A stretch of DNA of 43,868 bases from an uncultured Bacteroidota bacterium. Lineage in GTDB: Bacteria; Bacteroidota; Bacteroidia; Chitinophagales; Chitinophagaceae. Location: NCBI GenBank assembly GCA_903929195.1, contig CAIYTT010000221.1, positions 1 to 43,868 of the forward strand. Direction: 5' to 3'. Shown piece after piece: positions 1 to 8,732 of the stretch (positions are counted from its first letter, which is position 1; every line of letters starts with the position of its first letter). Below the pieces are notes generated by a model. That model was not told where the DNA came from. It ran no database searches and was given only the letters and a program-made list of their open reading frames with translations. The position numbers were made by a program, and so were the translations under genes.

Positions 1-77
1 AACTTATAATTTATATAAAAGTATTCTTTAGTATAAAAATATAGTTATTTTTGATTTTAATTAATTATTATACTATT

Positions 78-1382
78 ATGAAGAGTCTTTTATTTTTAAT
101 TTTATGTATATTTTGTTTTAATTATTCTTATTCGCAATTAAAACCAACAGCAGAAGTATTAGCTGAAAAACAATGGTTAAAATCGCAAATAAGTATTCTT
201 ACCTCTAATACGATGCATGGGCGTGGTTATGTAAAAAACGGTAAAGATTATGCTTCCGCATATATACAAAAGAAATTTAAAGAGTTTAAATTAAAACCTG
301 TAAATAAAAACGGTTCTTATGTGCAAGCATATTCTTGCCCCATAAACACGTTTCCGGGTACTATGAAATTATCTTTTAATGGTACAGAGTTAAAACCGGG
401 AGAAGATTATATAATAGACCCTGCTGCATCGGGTATCAAATTAGAGAATGCTAAAGTTGAAGATTTTGATGTAGAAGAAGTAAAAGATTTAGTTGACTGG
501 CAAAATGCATTAGTTAAGTGTGATACTACGGGTGCTACTGTTTATAAATTTGTAAATTTAGATATTGCCTTAAAAAACATGAATATTAAAAGAGATAGGA
601 TAGGGTTTAATTTACCTAAAGGAGCATTTATTGTACCTATGAGTGAAAAACTTACTTGGTCTGTTTCAAGAGATACTTGTCCATCTACTGTTTTCTATGT
701 TAAAGAATCGGCTATACCTAAAAAATTTAAGACAGTTGATGCAGATGTTACAGCAGTTTTAAACAGGAAAGTACGCAACGAAAATGTTGTAGGTTATATA
801 GAAGGGTCTCTATTAAAAGACAGTTTTTTTGTATTTACCGCACATTACGACCATTTGGGCATGATGGGAGATACGACCATGTTTCCCGGTGCCAGCGATA
901 ATGCGAGTGGGGTAGCTACTATGCTTTATTTGGCAAATTATTTTTCTACACATATACCCAGATATTCTGTATTATTTATAGCATTTAGCGGTGAAGAACC
1001 GGGTTTACGTGGTTCTACTTTTTATGTAGCTAACCCATTAATACCTTTGAATAAAATGTTTTTTCTTACTAATATAGATATTATGGGCGATGCTTCTGAC
1101 GGTGTTACAGTTGTTAATGCAACGGAGTTTCCTACACAATTCCAACTTCTACAAGATTTTAATAAGCAATATAACTATGTGCCTGTTATAAAAAGTAGAG
1201 GTAAAGCTGCCAATAGCGACCATTATCCATTTACCGAAGCCGGTGTAAAATCTTTTTTTATTTATTCTAACGGTGGTAAAGGTTATTACCATGATGTATA
1301 TGATAAAGTAAATGAGGTAACATTGAACCATGTAGATGGGGTGATACAATTATTGATTGATTTTGTTAGATACTACAATTAA
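78..1382 (+). CDS. M28-family zinc peptidase, exported
   Basis: Probable metallo-aminopeptidase of family M28, acting outside the cytoplasm. The 434-residue protein starts with a hydrophobic signal peptide ending near YSYSQ (about residue 20). The M28 zinc ligands appear in the usual order: H256 and D258 in AHYDHLG, D274 in GASDNASG, E306/E307 in SGEEPG, the Asp of NIDIMGD, and the His of SDHYPF near the C terminus. An in-frame ATG at 51 would add nine residues in front of the signal peptide, so the ATG at 78 is preferred. The substrate cannot be told from sequence. It stands alone on the plus strand, and the next gene has its own promoter. The family is clear; the specific function is not. 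Confidence 0.9.
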   Translation: MKSLLFLILCIFCFNYSYSQLKPTAEVLAEKQWLKSQISILTSNTMHGRGYVKNGKDYASAYIQKKFKEFKLKPVNKNGSYVQAYSCPINTFPGTMKLSFNGTELKPGEDYIIDPAASGIKLENAKVEDFDVEEVKDLVDWQNALVKCDTTGATVYKFVNLDIALKNMNIKRDRIGFNLPKGAFIVPMSEKLTWSVSRDTCPSTVFYVKESAIPKKFKTVDADVTAVLNRKVRNENVVGYIEGSLLKDSFFVFTAHYDHLGMMGDTTMFPGASDNASGVATMLYLANYFSTHIPRYSVLFIAFSGEEPGLRGSTFYVANPLIPLNKMFFLTNIDIMGDASDGVTVVNATEFPTQFQLLQDFNKQYNYVPVIKSRGKAANSDHYPFTEAGVKSFFIYSNGGKGYYHDVYDKVNEVTLNHVDGVIQLLIDFVRYYN

Positions 1383-1423
1383 TTTCTATTGCATTATCAG
1401 GTTATCTTTTTTATTTTCTAACT

Positions 1424-1455
1424 GTTGTATTTTATTATAATTATTGTATTTTTGT
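1424..1455 (+). promoter_or_regulatory. Bacteroidota-type promoter for the 1481 lipoprotein gene
   Basis: GTTG at 1424-1427 and TATTTTTG at 1448-1455 are separated by 20 bases, which fits the Bacteroidota -33/-7 pattern (TTTG, then TAnnTTTG). The expected start of transcription lies about 20 bases before the ATG at 1481. Confidence 0.4.
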
Positions 1456-1480
1456 CATTATAATCTTTCAATAAAATAGT

Positions 1481-2254
1481 ATGTCAAAATATTTATTGCT
1501 TTTTTTTATATCGTTTATTTGTATTTGTGCATTTTTTTCATGTACTAAAACAACTCCTTTGCACCCATTACCTGCAAATTACAGGTTATATAGTTTTAGC
1601 AAACTGCATCAATTAAATACTCAAAGAAGTTATACTGATAAATATACTTTTTCTTATAACACTAATAATCAAGTTTCACAGATTGTGTTTACTAGTAACG
1701 ATACTTCAATTCCGAATCAAGTTATTTATTTCACTTATTCTCACGATAGTATTTATAAGAGTGTTTATGGTGTAAATAATTCGCATAAAATTGATAGTGC
1801 TATTTTCATTTTTAATACTTATAATCAAATTACCGAAAGCTATGAGCCTTATGATACCATGCAATATTCTTATTTCGGTAAATTGCTTACAAAAGAGTCT
1901 TATTTAAGTTTTAGCCCATATTACGATGGTATTTCTACTTTATATTATTCTGCAAATGGCGATTTTTATAAAAGTGCGTCCCAAGTTAGCAATGACAGTA
2001 CATTAGTTTTTAATTTTTATACTGATTTTAATAGAACAGGGGATTACTTACAACTGAATTCTTTTTGCAGATATGGTTATAATTTTTATCAAAACGACCA
2101 CCTTGTTAAACACATGAACAGTTCGGGCTATACTACCGATGTAACTTATGTAATAGATGCAGACAATAAAATAACCCAAACAAATGCTACTGTTGTAGAT
2201 TCTATTGGCGATATTTATACTGCACAGTATAATCTACAATATATAACTTTTTAG
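1481..2254 (+). CDS. Hypothetical lipoprotein
   Basis: A 257-residue predicted lipoprotein. A hydrophobic N terminus leads to a lipobox-like AFFSC with the lipidated Cys at residue 21. The body is rich in Tyr, Ser, Asn and Thr. It contains short units such as YTFSYNTNNQVSQI that resemble the beta-strand repeats of Bacteroidota YD-like or DUF4595-type surface lipoproteins, but no family can be assigned firmly. It would be anchored in the inner or outer membrane, facing the periplasm or surface. The function is unknown. It is preceded by its own promoter and separated by about 110 bases from the next gene, so it is probably monocistronic. Confidence 0.75.
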   Translation: MSKYLLLFFISFICICAFFSCTKTTPLHPLPANYRLYSFSKLHQLNTQRSYTDKYTFSYNTNNQVSQIVFTSNDTSIPNQVIYFTYSHDSIYKSVYGVNNSHKIDSAIFIFNTYNQITESYEPYDTMQYSYFGKLLTKESYLSFSPYYDGISTLYYSANGDFYKSASQVSNDSTLVFNFYTDFNRTGDYLQLNSFCRYGYNFYQNDHLVKHMNSSGYTTDVTYVIDADNKITQTNATVVDSIGDIYTAQYNLQYITF

Positions 2255-2363
2255 TTCTTTTTTCTTGCATTTTATTTACTTATAGTAATATTTAATAGCC
2301 TAATAATAATTTCACTAATTTTGTTTTTATAAATTAGGTTCACTAATTTGTATAAAACATTTT

Positions 2364-2879
2364 ATGGACAGCATTATTAATAAAGTTGCACAGAGCGAAT
2401 TAATAACTCTTGATTTAGCCGAATATATACCTAATATTGATTTATTTGCTTCTTTCGATATTAAAGATTTTTTATTCAAAGAATTAATTCTTAAAGAAAA
2501 GGATTTTAGGTTAGCCTTGTCTAATTTTGATTGGAATCAATACACAGGTAAATATGTTTCTGTCTTTTGTTCTACAGATGCTATTATCCCTGTTTGGGCT
2601 TATATGCTTGTTTCTTCTTGTGTTACTCCTTTTGCAAAATCTGTTTTTTTAGGTAGTAAAGATGAATTTTTTAAAAAAATATTTATTAGTACTATCAGTT
2701 CTATAAATACCCATGAATATTTAGATAAAAAAGTAGTAATAAAAGGTTGTGGCGAAATTGCAATTCCTGAATATGCTTACTTGGAAATTACAACTCTTTT
2801 GCGCCCGCTTGTTCAATCGCTTATGTATGGCGAGCCTTGTAGTACGGTACCTATTTATAAAAAGTCTAAAATTGCTTAA
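2364..2879 (+). CDS. DUF2480 family protein
   Basis: A 171-residue cytoplasmic protein of a family found in Bacteroidota and annotated only as DUF2480. Recognisable features are the start MDSIINKVAQS, the central stretch with DWNQY and a Cys-containing VFCSTDAIIPVWAY, and the conserved C-terminal GEPCSTVPIYK. No enzymatic motif is evident and the role is unknown. A possible -7 element TAATTTTG lies at 2316-2323. The stop codon is 10 bases before the ATG of the L,D-transpeptidase, so the two genes are probably cotranscribed. Confidence 0.85.
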   Translation: MDSIINKVAQSELITLDLAEYIPNIDLFASFDIKDFLFKELILKEKDFRLALSNFDWNQYTGKYVSVFCSTDAIIPVWAYMLVSSCVTPFAKSVFLGSKDEFFKKIFISTISSINTHEYLDKKVVIKGCGEIAIPEYAYLEITTLLRPLVQSLMYGEPCSTVPIYKKSKIA

Positions 2880-2889
2880 TTTCTTTTTC

Positions 2890-3567
2890 ATGTTTCTTTT
2901 TAGATGTAGAATACTATTCTTACTTTTTTTTGTTTTGAATAGTTTTATTTTGAATGCTCAGAAAAGGGATATTACATTGTTGGAGGAACATAAAGATGCT
3001 AAAGGGAATACGGTTTCCACTATTAGATATTATATAGGAAGTAAAAAAGTTACGGAAACAATTATAAAACCATCTTTTGAGAATAAGTGGTTGAATAGAC
3101 CTATAAATCCGGATACTTTAAACAAAGATTCTGTTCTTATAATCGTTAATAAACTTAATTATAATCTGGAGGTTTATTATAGAAAGAATATAATAAGAAG
3201 ATATAAGGCTGTCTTTGGACCTAAGCCCAATGAAGATAAATTAAAGGAAGGTGATAGGCATACACCGGAAGGTTGGTTTTTTGTTACGAGTAAAAACCCC
3301 AATTCTCATTATGATAAATTTATTGGTATTAATTATCCCAATGATTCTATTAAGGCAAAATTTGCAGAGCTTAAGAGTAAAGGTTTATTAGCATCTAATA
3401 TAAAAATAGGAGATAATATTGGTATTCATGGTATTTGGAAAAAAGGAGATGATTTAATAGAAAAAAGGGTAGGTTGGACAGACGGTTGTATTGCCTTAAA
3501 AAATAAAGACATCGACGAACTCTTTCTTTTTGTAGGTATAGGTACTAAAGTATTTATTAGAAAATAG
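2890..3567 (+). CDS. L,D-transpeptidase (YkuD domain) family protein
   Basis: Probable peptidoglycan L,D-transpeptidase or a related cell-wall enzyme acting in the periplasm. The ATG at 2890 gives 225 residues opening with a strong signal peptide (MFLFRCRILFLLFFVLNSF, cleavage near LNAQ). An open frame continues upstream to 2749, but that part overlaps the DUF2480 gene and would bury the signal peptide. The YkuD active-site region is near the C terminus: GIHGIW carries the His, and WTDGCIAL carries the catalytic Cys at about residue 200. The residue before Gly-Cys is Asp, where Ser/Thr-x-Gly-Cys is usual; T-D-G-C still fits. Probably transcribed with the preceding DUF2480 gene. Confidence 0.88.
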   Translation: MFLFRCRILFLLFFVLNSFILNAQKRDITLLEEHKDAKGNTVSTIRYYIGSKKVTETIIKPSFENKWLNRPINPDTLNKDSVLIIVNKLNYNLEVYYRKNIIRRYKAVFGPKPNEDKLKEGDRHTPEGWFFVTSKNPNSHYDKFIGINYPNDSIKAKFAELKSKGLLASNIKIGDNIGIHGIWKKGDDLIEKRVGWTDGCIALKNKDIDELFLFVGIGTKVFIRK

Positions 3568-3576
3568 CGTGCTTGT

Positions 3577-4497
3577 TTAGCAATGTTCATCTTTACATGG
3601 TAGCTCTATACTCTCTAATTCTATTGTGGCATGGTTTATATTATTGTGTTGCAGTTCATGTTTAATTTCTTGTATTAATTTTATTTTTTCTTCAAAACTC
3701 AATGCTGCATTTAAACGTACATGTGCTGTTAAAGCGTTTTCGGTAGTACTGATAGCCCAAATATGTAAGTGATGTAAATTTTCAACACCACTGAATTCTG
3801 TTATTATTTTTTCTATTTTTTCAAAGACCAAATGCGAGGGTACAGCATCTAAAGACATTTTAAGGCTATTTGTTAGTAGCTGCCAAGTACCAATTAATAT
3901 AACTATAAGTATAGCTATACTTATAGCACCGTCTAACCAATAGAACTTTGTGTAACTAATTATAATTCCGGCTACTACTACACCTAAAGACACTAATGCA
4001 TCTGTAAGTAAATGCAAGTATGCACCCTTCGTGTTTATGTCGTGTTCTTTATCTTTAAAAAACAAGAGTGCAGAAAGCAAGTTTATTACAATACCTACAG
4101 CAGCTACATAAGCTACTGTACCTCCATTTATGGGTTGTGGATGAAATAATCTATTTACAGACTCATAGCCAAAGATTCCTATTGTTATTAATAGCACAAT
4201 AGCATTTACTAATGCTGCTAATATTGTGGTTTTTTTATAACCATAAGTAAATGAATTGGTTCTTTTTTTCTTTGCTAACTTAAATGCAAGTAACGATAAA
4301 GCTAAGCTTGCTACATCGCTTAAATTATGACCTGCATCGGCTAACATTGCCATTGAGTGTGTAAATATGCCTGTACAAAACTGTACTAATACGTATATGG
4401 TGTTTAGAACGATACCAATAATAAAAGCATTATTTATTACTTTATCATTTCCATGGTTATGGTGGTGATGATGTCCGTCTGCTGTATGTGTATGCAT
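3577..4497 (-). CDS. Cation diffusion facilitator (CDF) family metal exporter
   Basis: Inner-membrane proton-coupled exporter of divalent metal, probably zinc, cobalt or cadmium (CzcD/ZitB-like). The 306 residues begin with a His-rich cytoplasmic tail (HHHHHNHG), followed by about six membrane segments. Both transport-site motifs are present: DAGHNLSD (D54, H57, D61) and HLLTD (H162, D166). The C-terminal cytoplasmic domain contains the typical HHLHIWAIS stretch and ends in a Cys/His-rich CKDEHC. It lies 9 bases downstream of the glycosidase-like gene on the same strand, so the two may share a transcript although their functions look unrelated. Confidence 0.93.
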   Translation of the reverse strand: MHTHTADGHHHHHNHGNDKVINNAFIIGIVLNTIYVLVQFCTGIFTHSMAMLADAGHNLSDVASLALSLLAFKLAKKKRTNSFTYGYKKTTILAALVNAIVLLITIGIFGYESVNRLFHPQPINGGTVAYVAAVGIVINLLSALLFFKDKEHDINTKGAYLHLLTDALVSLGVVVAGIIISYTKFYWLDGAISIAILIVILIGTWQLLTNSLKMSLDAVPSHLVFEKIEKIITEFSGVENLHHLHIWAISTTENALTAHVRLNAALSFEEKIKLIQEIKHELQHNNINHATIELESIELPCKDEHC

Positions 4498-4506
4498 GTT
4501 TTTAGT

Positions 4507-5991
4507 TTATGGTTGTACTTTGTTACTTGGTTTGCTTTCATTCCAAAGCCTGTCTAATGCGGTTACTATATAGGTGCAATGTTTGCAAGATTTTATATCA
4601 TTGTCTGTGTAGGTAGTGCCTTGTTGTAAGGATATTATTCTATCTGTTCGTTCTATATTTATTTCTTCATTTTGTAAAAACCGGTAAACAGCATATTTTA
4701 AAGGTTCATTTTTAGGGTTGTTTTCTTCCCAGTGTAAATTCGTTTCTTTTTTAGTTTCTGTTAATTTAAGTACTGGTGAATTTGGTGGTATGCTATCAAT
4801 CCATTTCATTACCGGTGGGAAGGCAGGGTATTTTGTATAGCTGTTATTTAGGCTGTCTTTTATGGGCTTACCTAATTTATCTAAACTAATGGCACTATAG
4901 AATGAAAAGCCTGTATTTTTAGTGTTCCTCCGTATGTCTTTTATTTGTTGTAATAGCTCATTTAAGTCAAAATCACTTTTACTACTACTTACCTGGTAGG
5001 CTCCTAAGCCATAGAATATTTGCCTGTTATAGCAATGTGATTGCCACCAAGGCAAGAGTACAGTAAACGATGCAGCTTTGTTTTTATGAGACCAATATAG
5101 CTGAGGCATTAGGTAATCAATCCAGCCGTTTTTCAGCCATGTAATTACATCTGCGTACAAGTCATCGTAGCATGTTTGTCCTGCTTTTGTTTCAGAGCCT
5201 TGTATAGTATCTCTTGATTTATTGCGCCATACACCAAATGGGCTGATACCGAATTTGATGTATGGTTTTTCTTTTTTCATATCTACGCTTAGTTCCTTAA
5301 TAAATTTATTTACATTTTCTCTTCTCCATGTATCTTTGTCTATTCCTTTACCATATTTAAGATAGCTTTTGTTGTCTCCGAAATTTACTTTACCTATTCT
5401 ATATGGGTAAAAATAATCGTCAAGATGAATTGCATCTATGTCATATCTTTTTACCACATCCATTATTACATCATTTACATAGTCTCTTACTTCGGGAATT
5501 CCCGGGTCTAAGTAGGCTTTATCTCCGTAATTTATTATCCAATCTTTATGTTTTTTTGTAACATGGTTACTTGGGTTTGGGTTTGCTTTGCAGTTTACCA
5601 AAGCTCTAAAAGGGTTAAACCATGCGTGAAACTCCATATTCCGTTTATGTGTTTCTTCTATCATAAATTCTAATGGGTCGTAATAGGGTATGGGTGGTGT
5701 GCCTTGAGTACCTGTTAAATATTGGCACCAAGGTTCTTTGCTTGATGGGTAGCAGGCATCGCAACTGGGTCTTACCTGCACAATAACGGTATTGCAACCT
5801 ATATCTTTCAGTTTATCTAATCTTAATATAAATTGTTCTTTTTGTTCTGTCGAAGATAAAGTTTTTGTTGATGGCCAATCAATATTTGCTACTGTAGCTA
5901 TCCATGCGGCACGTAACTCTCTTTTTAATGGTTGTGCATAAGTACTGCTATTTGCAATAATTACACATAAAAATAGTATTAATTTTTTCAA
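4507..5991 (-). CDS. GHL10-type glycoside hydrolase-like protein (YddW/DUF187 family)
   Basis: Predicted exported sugar-active protein of the GHL10 family (formerly DUF187; E. coli YddW). The family fold is a TIM barrel and its substrate is poorly known. Landmarks are ELRAAWIATVANIDWPS near the N terminus, IVQVRPSCDACYPS, and AIHLDDYFYPY, which holds the likely acidic catalytic residues. The C-terminal 90 residues look like a fibronectin-type domain. The start chosen is TTG at 5991, which yields a clean signal peptide (KKLILFLCVIIANSSTYAQ) and 494 residues. The frame stays open to an ATG at 6234, but that extension is made largely of parS-like palindromes (peptides such as VPRGTN and LFHVEQ) and looks non-coding. 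Start confidence is moderate. Confidence 0.85.
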   Translation of the reverse strand: MKKLILFLCVIIANSSTYAQPLKRELRAAWIATVANIDWPSTKTLSSTEQKEQFILRLDKLKDIGCNTVIVQVRPSCDACYPSSKEPWCQYLTGTQGTPPIPYYDPLEFMIEETHKRNMEFHAWFNPFRALVNCKANPNPSNHVTKKHKDWIINYGDKAYLDPGIPEVRDYVNDVIMDVVKRYDIDAIHLDDYFYPYRIGKVNFGDNKSYLKYGKGIDKDTWRRENVNKFIKELSVDMKKEKPYIKFGISPFGVWRNKSRDTIQGSETKAGQTCYDDLYADVITWLKNGWIDYLMPQLYWSHKNKAASFTVLLPWWQSHCYNRQIFYGLGAYQVSSSKSDFDLNELLQQIKDIRRNTKNTGFSFYSAISLDKLGKPIKDSLNNSYTKYPAFPPVMKWIDSIPPNSPVLKLTETKKETNLHWEENNPKNEPLKYAVYRFLQNEEINIERTDRIISLQQGTTYTDNDIKSCKHCTYIVTALDRLWNESKPSNKVQP

Positions 5992-6066
5992 TCGTATTGT
6001 ATATATGTGCAAATTTAAGCCTAATTTTATTCTGAAATCTTTTATTTTTCTTATCAATATATTGAT

Positions 6067-6082
6067 TGTTTCATGTGAAAAA
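6067..6082. other. Degenerate parS-like site
   Basis: TGTTTCATGTGAAAAA differs at two positions from the bacterial parS consensus TGTTTCACGTGAAACA. It is the weakest and leftmost member of the cluster, 25 bases from the next site. Confidence 0.45.
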
Positions 6083-6106
6083 TTTTGTATTGTTTGGTAG
6101 GTTGTT

Positions 6107-6122
6107 TGTTCCACGTGAAACA
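6107..6122. other. parS: parS-like ParB-binding site
   Basis: TGTTCCACGTGAAACA matches the widely conserved chromosomal parS consensus, with the central CACGTG intact. ParB dimers nucleate on such 16-bp sites, and the ParABS system then places and segregates the origin region. The site is in non-coding DNA between the glycosidase-like gene and mnmG. Confidence 0.85.
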
Positions 6123-6189
6123 ATGTGAGTTTGTTTATTTGGAATTTGTATTTTCCTATTTTGAACATCTTGTGTGTGGGTTGTTTATT

Positions 6190-6205
6190 TGTTCCACGTG
6201 GAACA
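6190..6205. other. parS: parS-like ParB-binding site, perfect palindrome
   Basis: TGTTCCACGTGGAACA is a perfect 16-bp palindrome of the parS type. It lies 67 bases from the previous site and 28 from the next. Confidence 0.85.
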
Positions 6206-6233
6206 ATGTGATGTTGACGGTTTGGCTTTAGCA

Positions 6234-6249
6234 TGTTCCACGTGAAACA
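6234..6249. other. parS: parS-like ParB-binding site
   Basis: TGTTCCACGTGAAACA, identical to the copy at 6107-6122. The flanking A at 6233 and T at 6250 extend the near-palindrome to 18 bases. It lies 70 bases upstream of the mnmG start codon. Confidence 0.85.
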
Positions 6250-6319
6250 TTTTGTTGCTCTATAAGCATATTTGTTTATTTGGGTATCGGTTTTGTATTA
6301 TGGTGTATATTTGCCTATT

Positions 6320-8185
6320 ATGTTTTTAGAATACGATGTTATAGTTGTAGGTGCCGGACATGCCGGTTGTGAAGCTGCTGCTGCTGCTGCTAATATGGGT
6401 TCAAAAGTTTTATTGCTTACTATGAATATGCAGAATATTGCACAAATGAGTTGCAACCCGGCAATGGGTGGAATAGCAAAAGGACAGATAGTAAGAGAGA
6501 TAGACGCTATGGGTGGTTATAGCGGTATGGTAAGCGATAAGTCAACAATACAATTTAGAATGCTAAATCGTTCTAAAGGTCCCGGAATGTGGAGCCCAAG
6601 AACACAGAATGACAGAATGTTATTTGCACAAACTTGGCGTGAAATGCTTGAACAAACTCTTAATGTAGATTTCTTTCAAGATATGGTACAAGGCTTAATT
6701 GTTTCACGTGGAACAATTAAGGGCGTAAAAACAAGTATGGGGCATGAAATTAAAGCTAAAAGTGTGGTGCTTACTAACGGCACTTTCCTTAATGGCGTAA
6801 TACACATTGGCGAAAAACAATTTGGAGGCGGTAGAATAGCCGAAAAAGCAGCAACAGGAATAACAGAACAATTGGTAGAACTTGGTTTTGAAACAGCCAG
6901 ACTAAAAACAGGTACTCCGCCAAGAGTGGACGGCAGAAGCCTTGATTATTCTAAAATGGAAATTCAAGATGGCGATGATGAAGTAGTTGGCTTTTCTTAT
7001 TTGCCAATAGAAAAAATTAAACCGGAAACACAACGCTGCTGCTGGATTACTTATACCAGTCCTGAAGTACACGAAATCCTTAAAACAGGCTTTGAACAAT
7101 CACCAATGTATCAAGGTAGAATAAAGGGGAGTGGCCCTCGTTATTGCCCAAGTATAGAAGATAAAATAAACAGATTTGCCGAAAGAGAAAGACACCAACT
7201 ATTTGTAGAGCCGGAAGGTTGGAATACAGTAGAAATATACGTGAACGGCTTCAGTACATCGCTACCCGAAAAAGTGCAGTTTGACGCACTTAGAAAAGTG
7301 CCTGGTTTTGAAAATTGTAAGTTCTTTAGACCGGGTTATGCAATAGAATACGATTACTTTCCGCCTACACAGCTTACATTTACCCTTGAAACAAAACTGA
7401 TAAAAAACCTGTTTTTTGCCGGACAAATAAACGGCACTACCGGATATGAAGAAGCTGCTTGCCAAGGGCTTATGGCTGGCATTAATGCACACAGAAGCAT
7501 AAATGATTTATCGCCAATAGTTTTAAGCAGAAGCGATGCCTATATTGGTGTATTGATAGACGACTTAATAAATAAAGGTACCGATGAACCGTACAGAATG
7601 TTTACAAGTAGGGCAGAGTATCGCACCTTATTAAGACAAGATAATGCCGATATTAGACTTACACAATTAGCCTATAATATAGGGTTGGCAACTGAAGAAA
7701 GGCTAAACCTGGTAAATGAAAAGCAACACCAAGTAGCTGAGGTAAAAAAAATTTTAGCCGATTTCAGTATTGATAAAACCTACAATCATTTTTTAGAAGA
7801 ATCTAACTCTGCTCTCTTAACAGACAAAGTAAGAGCTATAAAACTATTGTTGAGACCGGGTATAGGTATAAAAGAAATGATAAATGCCATACCTGAATTG
7901 GCTGAAAAAATAGGAACAAGAGACCCTTTAGTTTTAGAACAGGTAGAAATACAGGTAAAATATGATGTCTATATAGAAAAAGAACAGGAATTGGTAAAAA
8001 AAATGGCAGGCTTGGAAGACTTATTGATACCGGAGAATTTTAATTATGAAAAGCTTCATGCAATATCGAATGAAGCCAGACAGAAATTTATTAAAATAAA
8101 ACCACGAACAATTGGGCAGGCAGGTAGAATAAGTGGGGTGAACCCAAGCGATGTGCAAATACTTATGGTATATATGGGTAGGTAA
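6320..8185 (+). CDS. mnmG: tRNA uridine-5-carboxymethylaminomethyl(34) synthesis protein MnmG (GidA)
   Basis: FAD-dependent enzyme that, with MnmE, installs the (carboxymethyl)aminomethyl group on wobble uridine 34 of certain tRNAs in the cytoplasm. From the ATG at 6320 the protein has 621 residues, the normal length. It opens with the FAD-binding motif VIVVGAGHAGCEAA. Further family landmarks are SCNPAMGGIAKG, the stretch with GGGRIAEKAA, LKTGTPPRVDGRS, FAGQINGTTGYEEAA and the C-terminal AGRISGVNPSD. An in-frame ATG at 6272 would add 16 residues ahead of the FAD motif. A TATATTTG -7-like box at 6306-6313 ends only six bases before the ATG, so the transcript may be leaderless. Its coding region contains a parS-like site at 6700-6715. 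mnmG is often near the origin in bacteria. Confidence 0.98.
   Translation: MFLEYDVIVVGAGHAGCEAAAAAANMGSKVLLLTMNMQNIAQMSCNPAMGGIAKGQIVREIDAMGGYSGMVSDKSTIQFRMLNRSKGPGMWSPRTQNDRMLFAQTWREMLEQTLNVDFFQDMVQGLIVSRGTIKGVKTSMGHEIKAKSVVLTNGTFLNGVIHIGEKQFGGGRIAEKAATGITEQLVELGFETARLKTGTPPRVDGRSLDYSKMEIQDGDDEVVGFSYLPIEKIKPETQRCCWITYTSPEVHEILKTGFEQSPMYQGRIKGSGPRYCPSIEDKINRFAERERHQLFVEPEGWNTVEIYVNGFSTSLPEKVQFDALRKVPGFENCKFFRPGYAIEYDYFPPTQLTFTLETKLIKNLFFAGQINGTTGYEEAACQGLMAGINAHRSINDLSPIVLSRSDAYIGVLIDDLINKGTDEPYRMFTSRAEYRTLLRQDNADIRLTQLAYNIGLATEERLNLVNEKQHQVAEVKKILADFSIDKTYNHFLEESNSALLTDKVRAIKLLLRPGIGIKEMINAIPELAEKIGTRDPLVLEQVEIQVKYDVYIEKEQELVKKMAGLEDLLIPENFNYEKLHAISNEARQKFIKIKPRTIGQAGRISGVNPSDVQILMVYMGR
6700..6715. 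other. parS: parS-like site inside the mnmG coding region
   Basis: TGTTTCACGTGGAACA matches the parS consensus and encodes part of the MnmG peptide IVSRGTI. It lies 450 bases from the intergenic cluster. Placement of parS inside genes is known, for example in Bacillus subtilis spo0J. Confidence 0.8.
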
Positions 8186-8230
8186 AACACTTTTAGCTTA
8201 AGAAAATTTGGGTGATACTAATTACTATAA

Positions 8231-8692
8231 ATGGAAAAAAACGCAGCAATTATTCATTATTGTCAATATCAGGAACGTTGCCATTACGAAGTTAAAAACA
8301 AACTTTACGAATTAGGTTTTAATACAAGCCAAGTAAATGAACAGATAGCAGCATTGATAGAAATAGATTTACTAAATGAAGAACGTTTTTCAAGAGCATT
8401 TGCAAGGGGTAGATTCAGATTGAAAAAGTGGGGTAGGGTAAAGATAAAACAACATTTACTGCAACGCAAAATATCTGACTACTGTATAAAAAAAGCTTTT
8501 ACCGAAATTGATGATATAGAATACGAAACTACCCTTTGTTATCTGGCACAAAAAAAGCAAGAGGAGCTAAGTAAAGAAAAAAACGGAATGGTATTGAAGG
8601 GCAAAATCTATAATTATTTATTGCAAAAAGGGTATGAGGGTGATATTATCAATAATTGGCTAAAGGAGAATATAAAAACCAATAGTAGATAA
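8231..8692 (+). CDS. recX: Regulatory protein RecX
   Basis: Modulator of RecA recombinase, which in characterised bacteria binds RecA filaments and limits their activity. The 153-residue protein has the helical RecX repeats: an opening ALxYCQYQERCHYEVKNKL-like helix pair, then the hallmark LLNEERFSRAFARGR (residues about 47-61), followed by KWGRVKIKQHL and a final helical repeat. The ATG at 8231 is the natural start. It is 45 bases downstream of mnmG on the same strand and 40 bases upstream of apaG, so the three may form a transcription unit. recA is not in the window. Confidence 0.9.
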   Translation: MEKNAAIIHYCQYQERCHYEVKNKLYELGFNTSQVNEQIAALIEIDLLNEERFSRAFARGRFRLKKWGRVKIKQHLLQRKISDYCIKKAFTEIDDIEYETTLCYLAQKKQEELSKEKNGMVLKGKIYNYLLQKGYEGDIINNWLKENIKTNSR

Positions 8693-8732
8693 ACTTGAAA
8701 ACATATAAATTCGCACTATTAAAAACACAAAG

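Noticed and set aside
5992-6234. In-frame N-terminal extension of the GHL10 gene to an ATG at 6234
   Set aside because: The extension is largely made of parS palindromes and would hide the signal peptide that starts at TTG 5991.
5992-6319. Replication origin at the parS cluster
   Set aside because: No cluster of DnaA boxes (TTATCCACA-like) was noticed here, and dnaA is not in the window. Only origin proximity is suggested.
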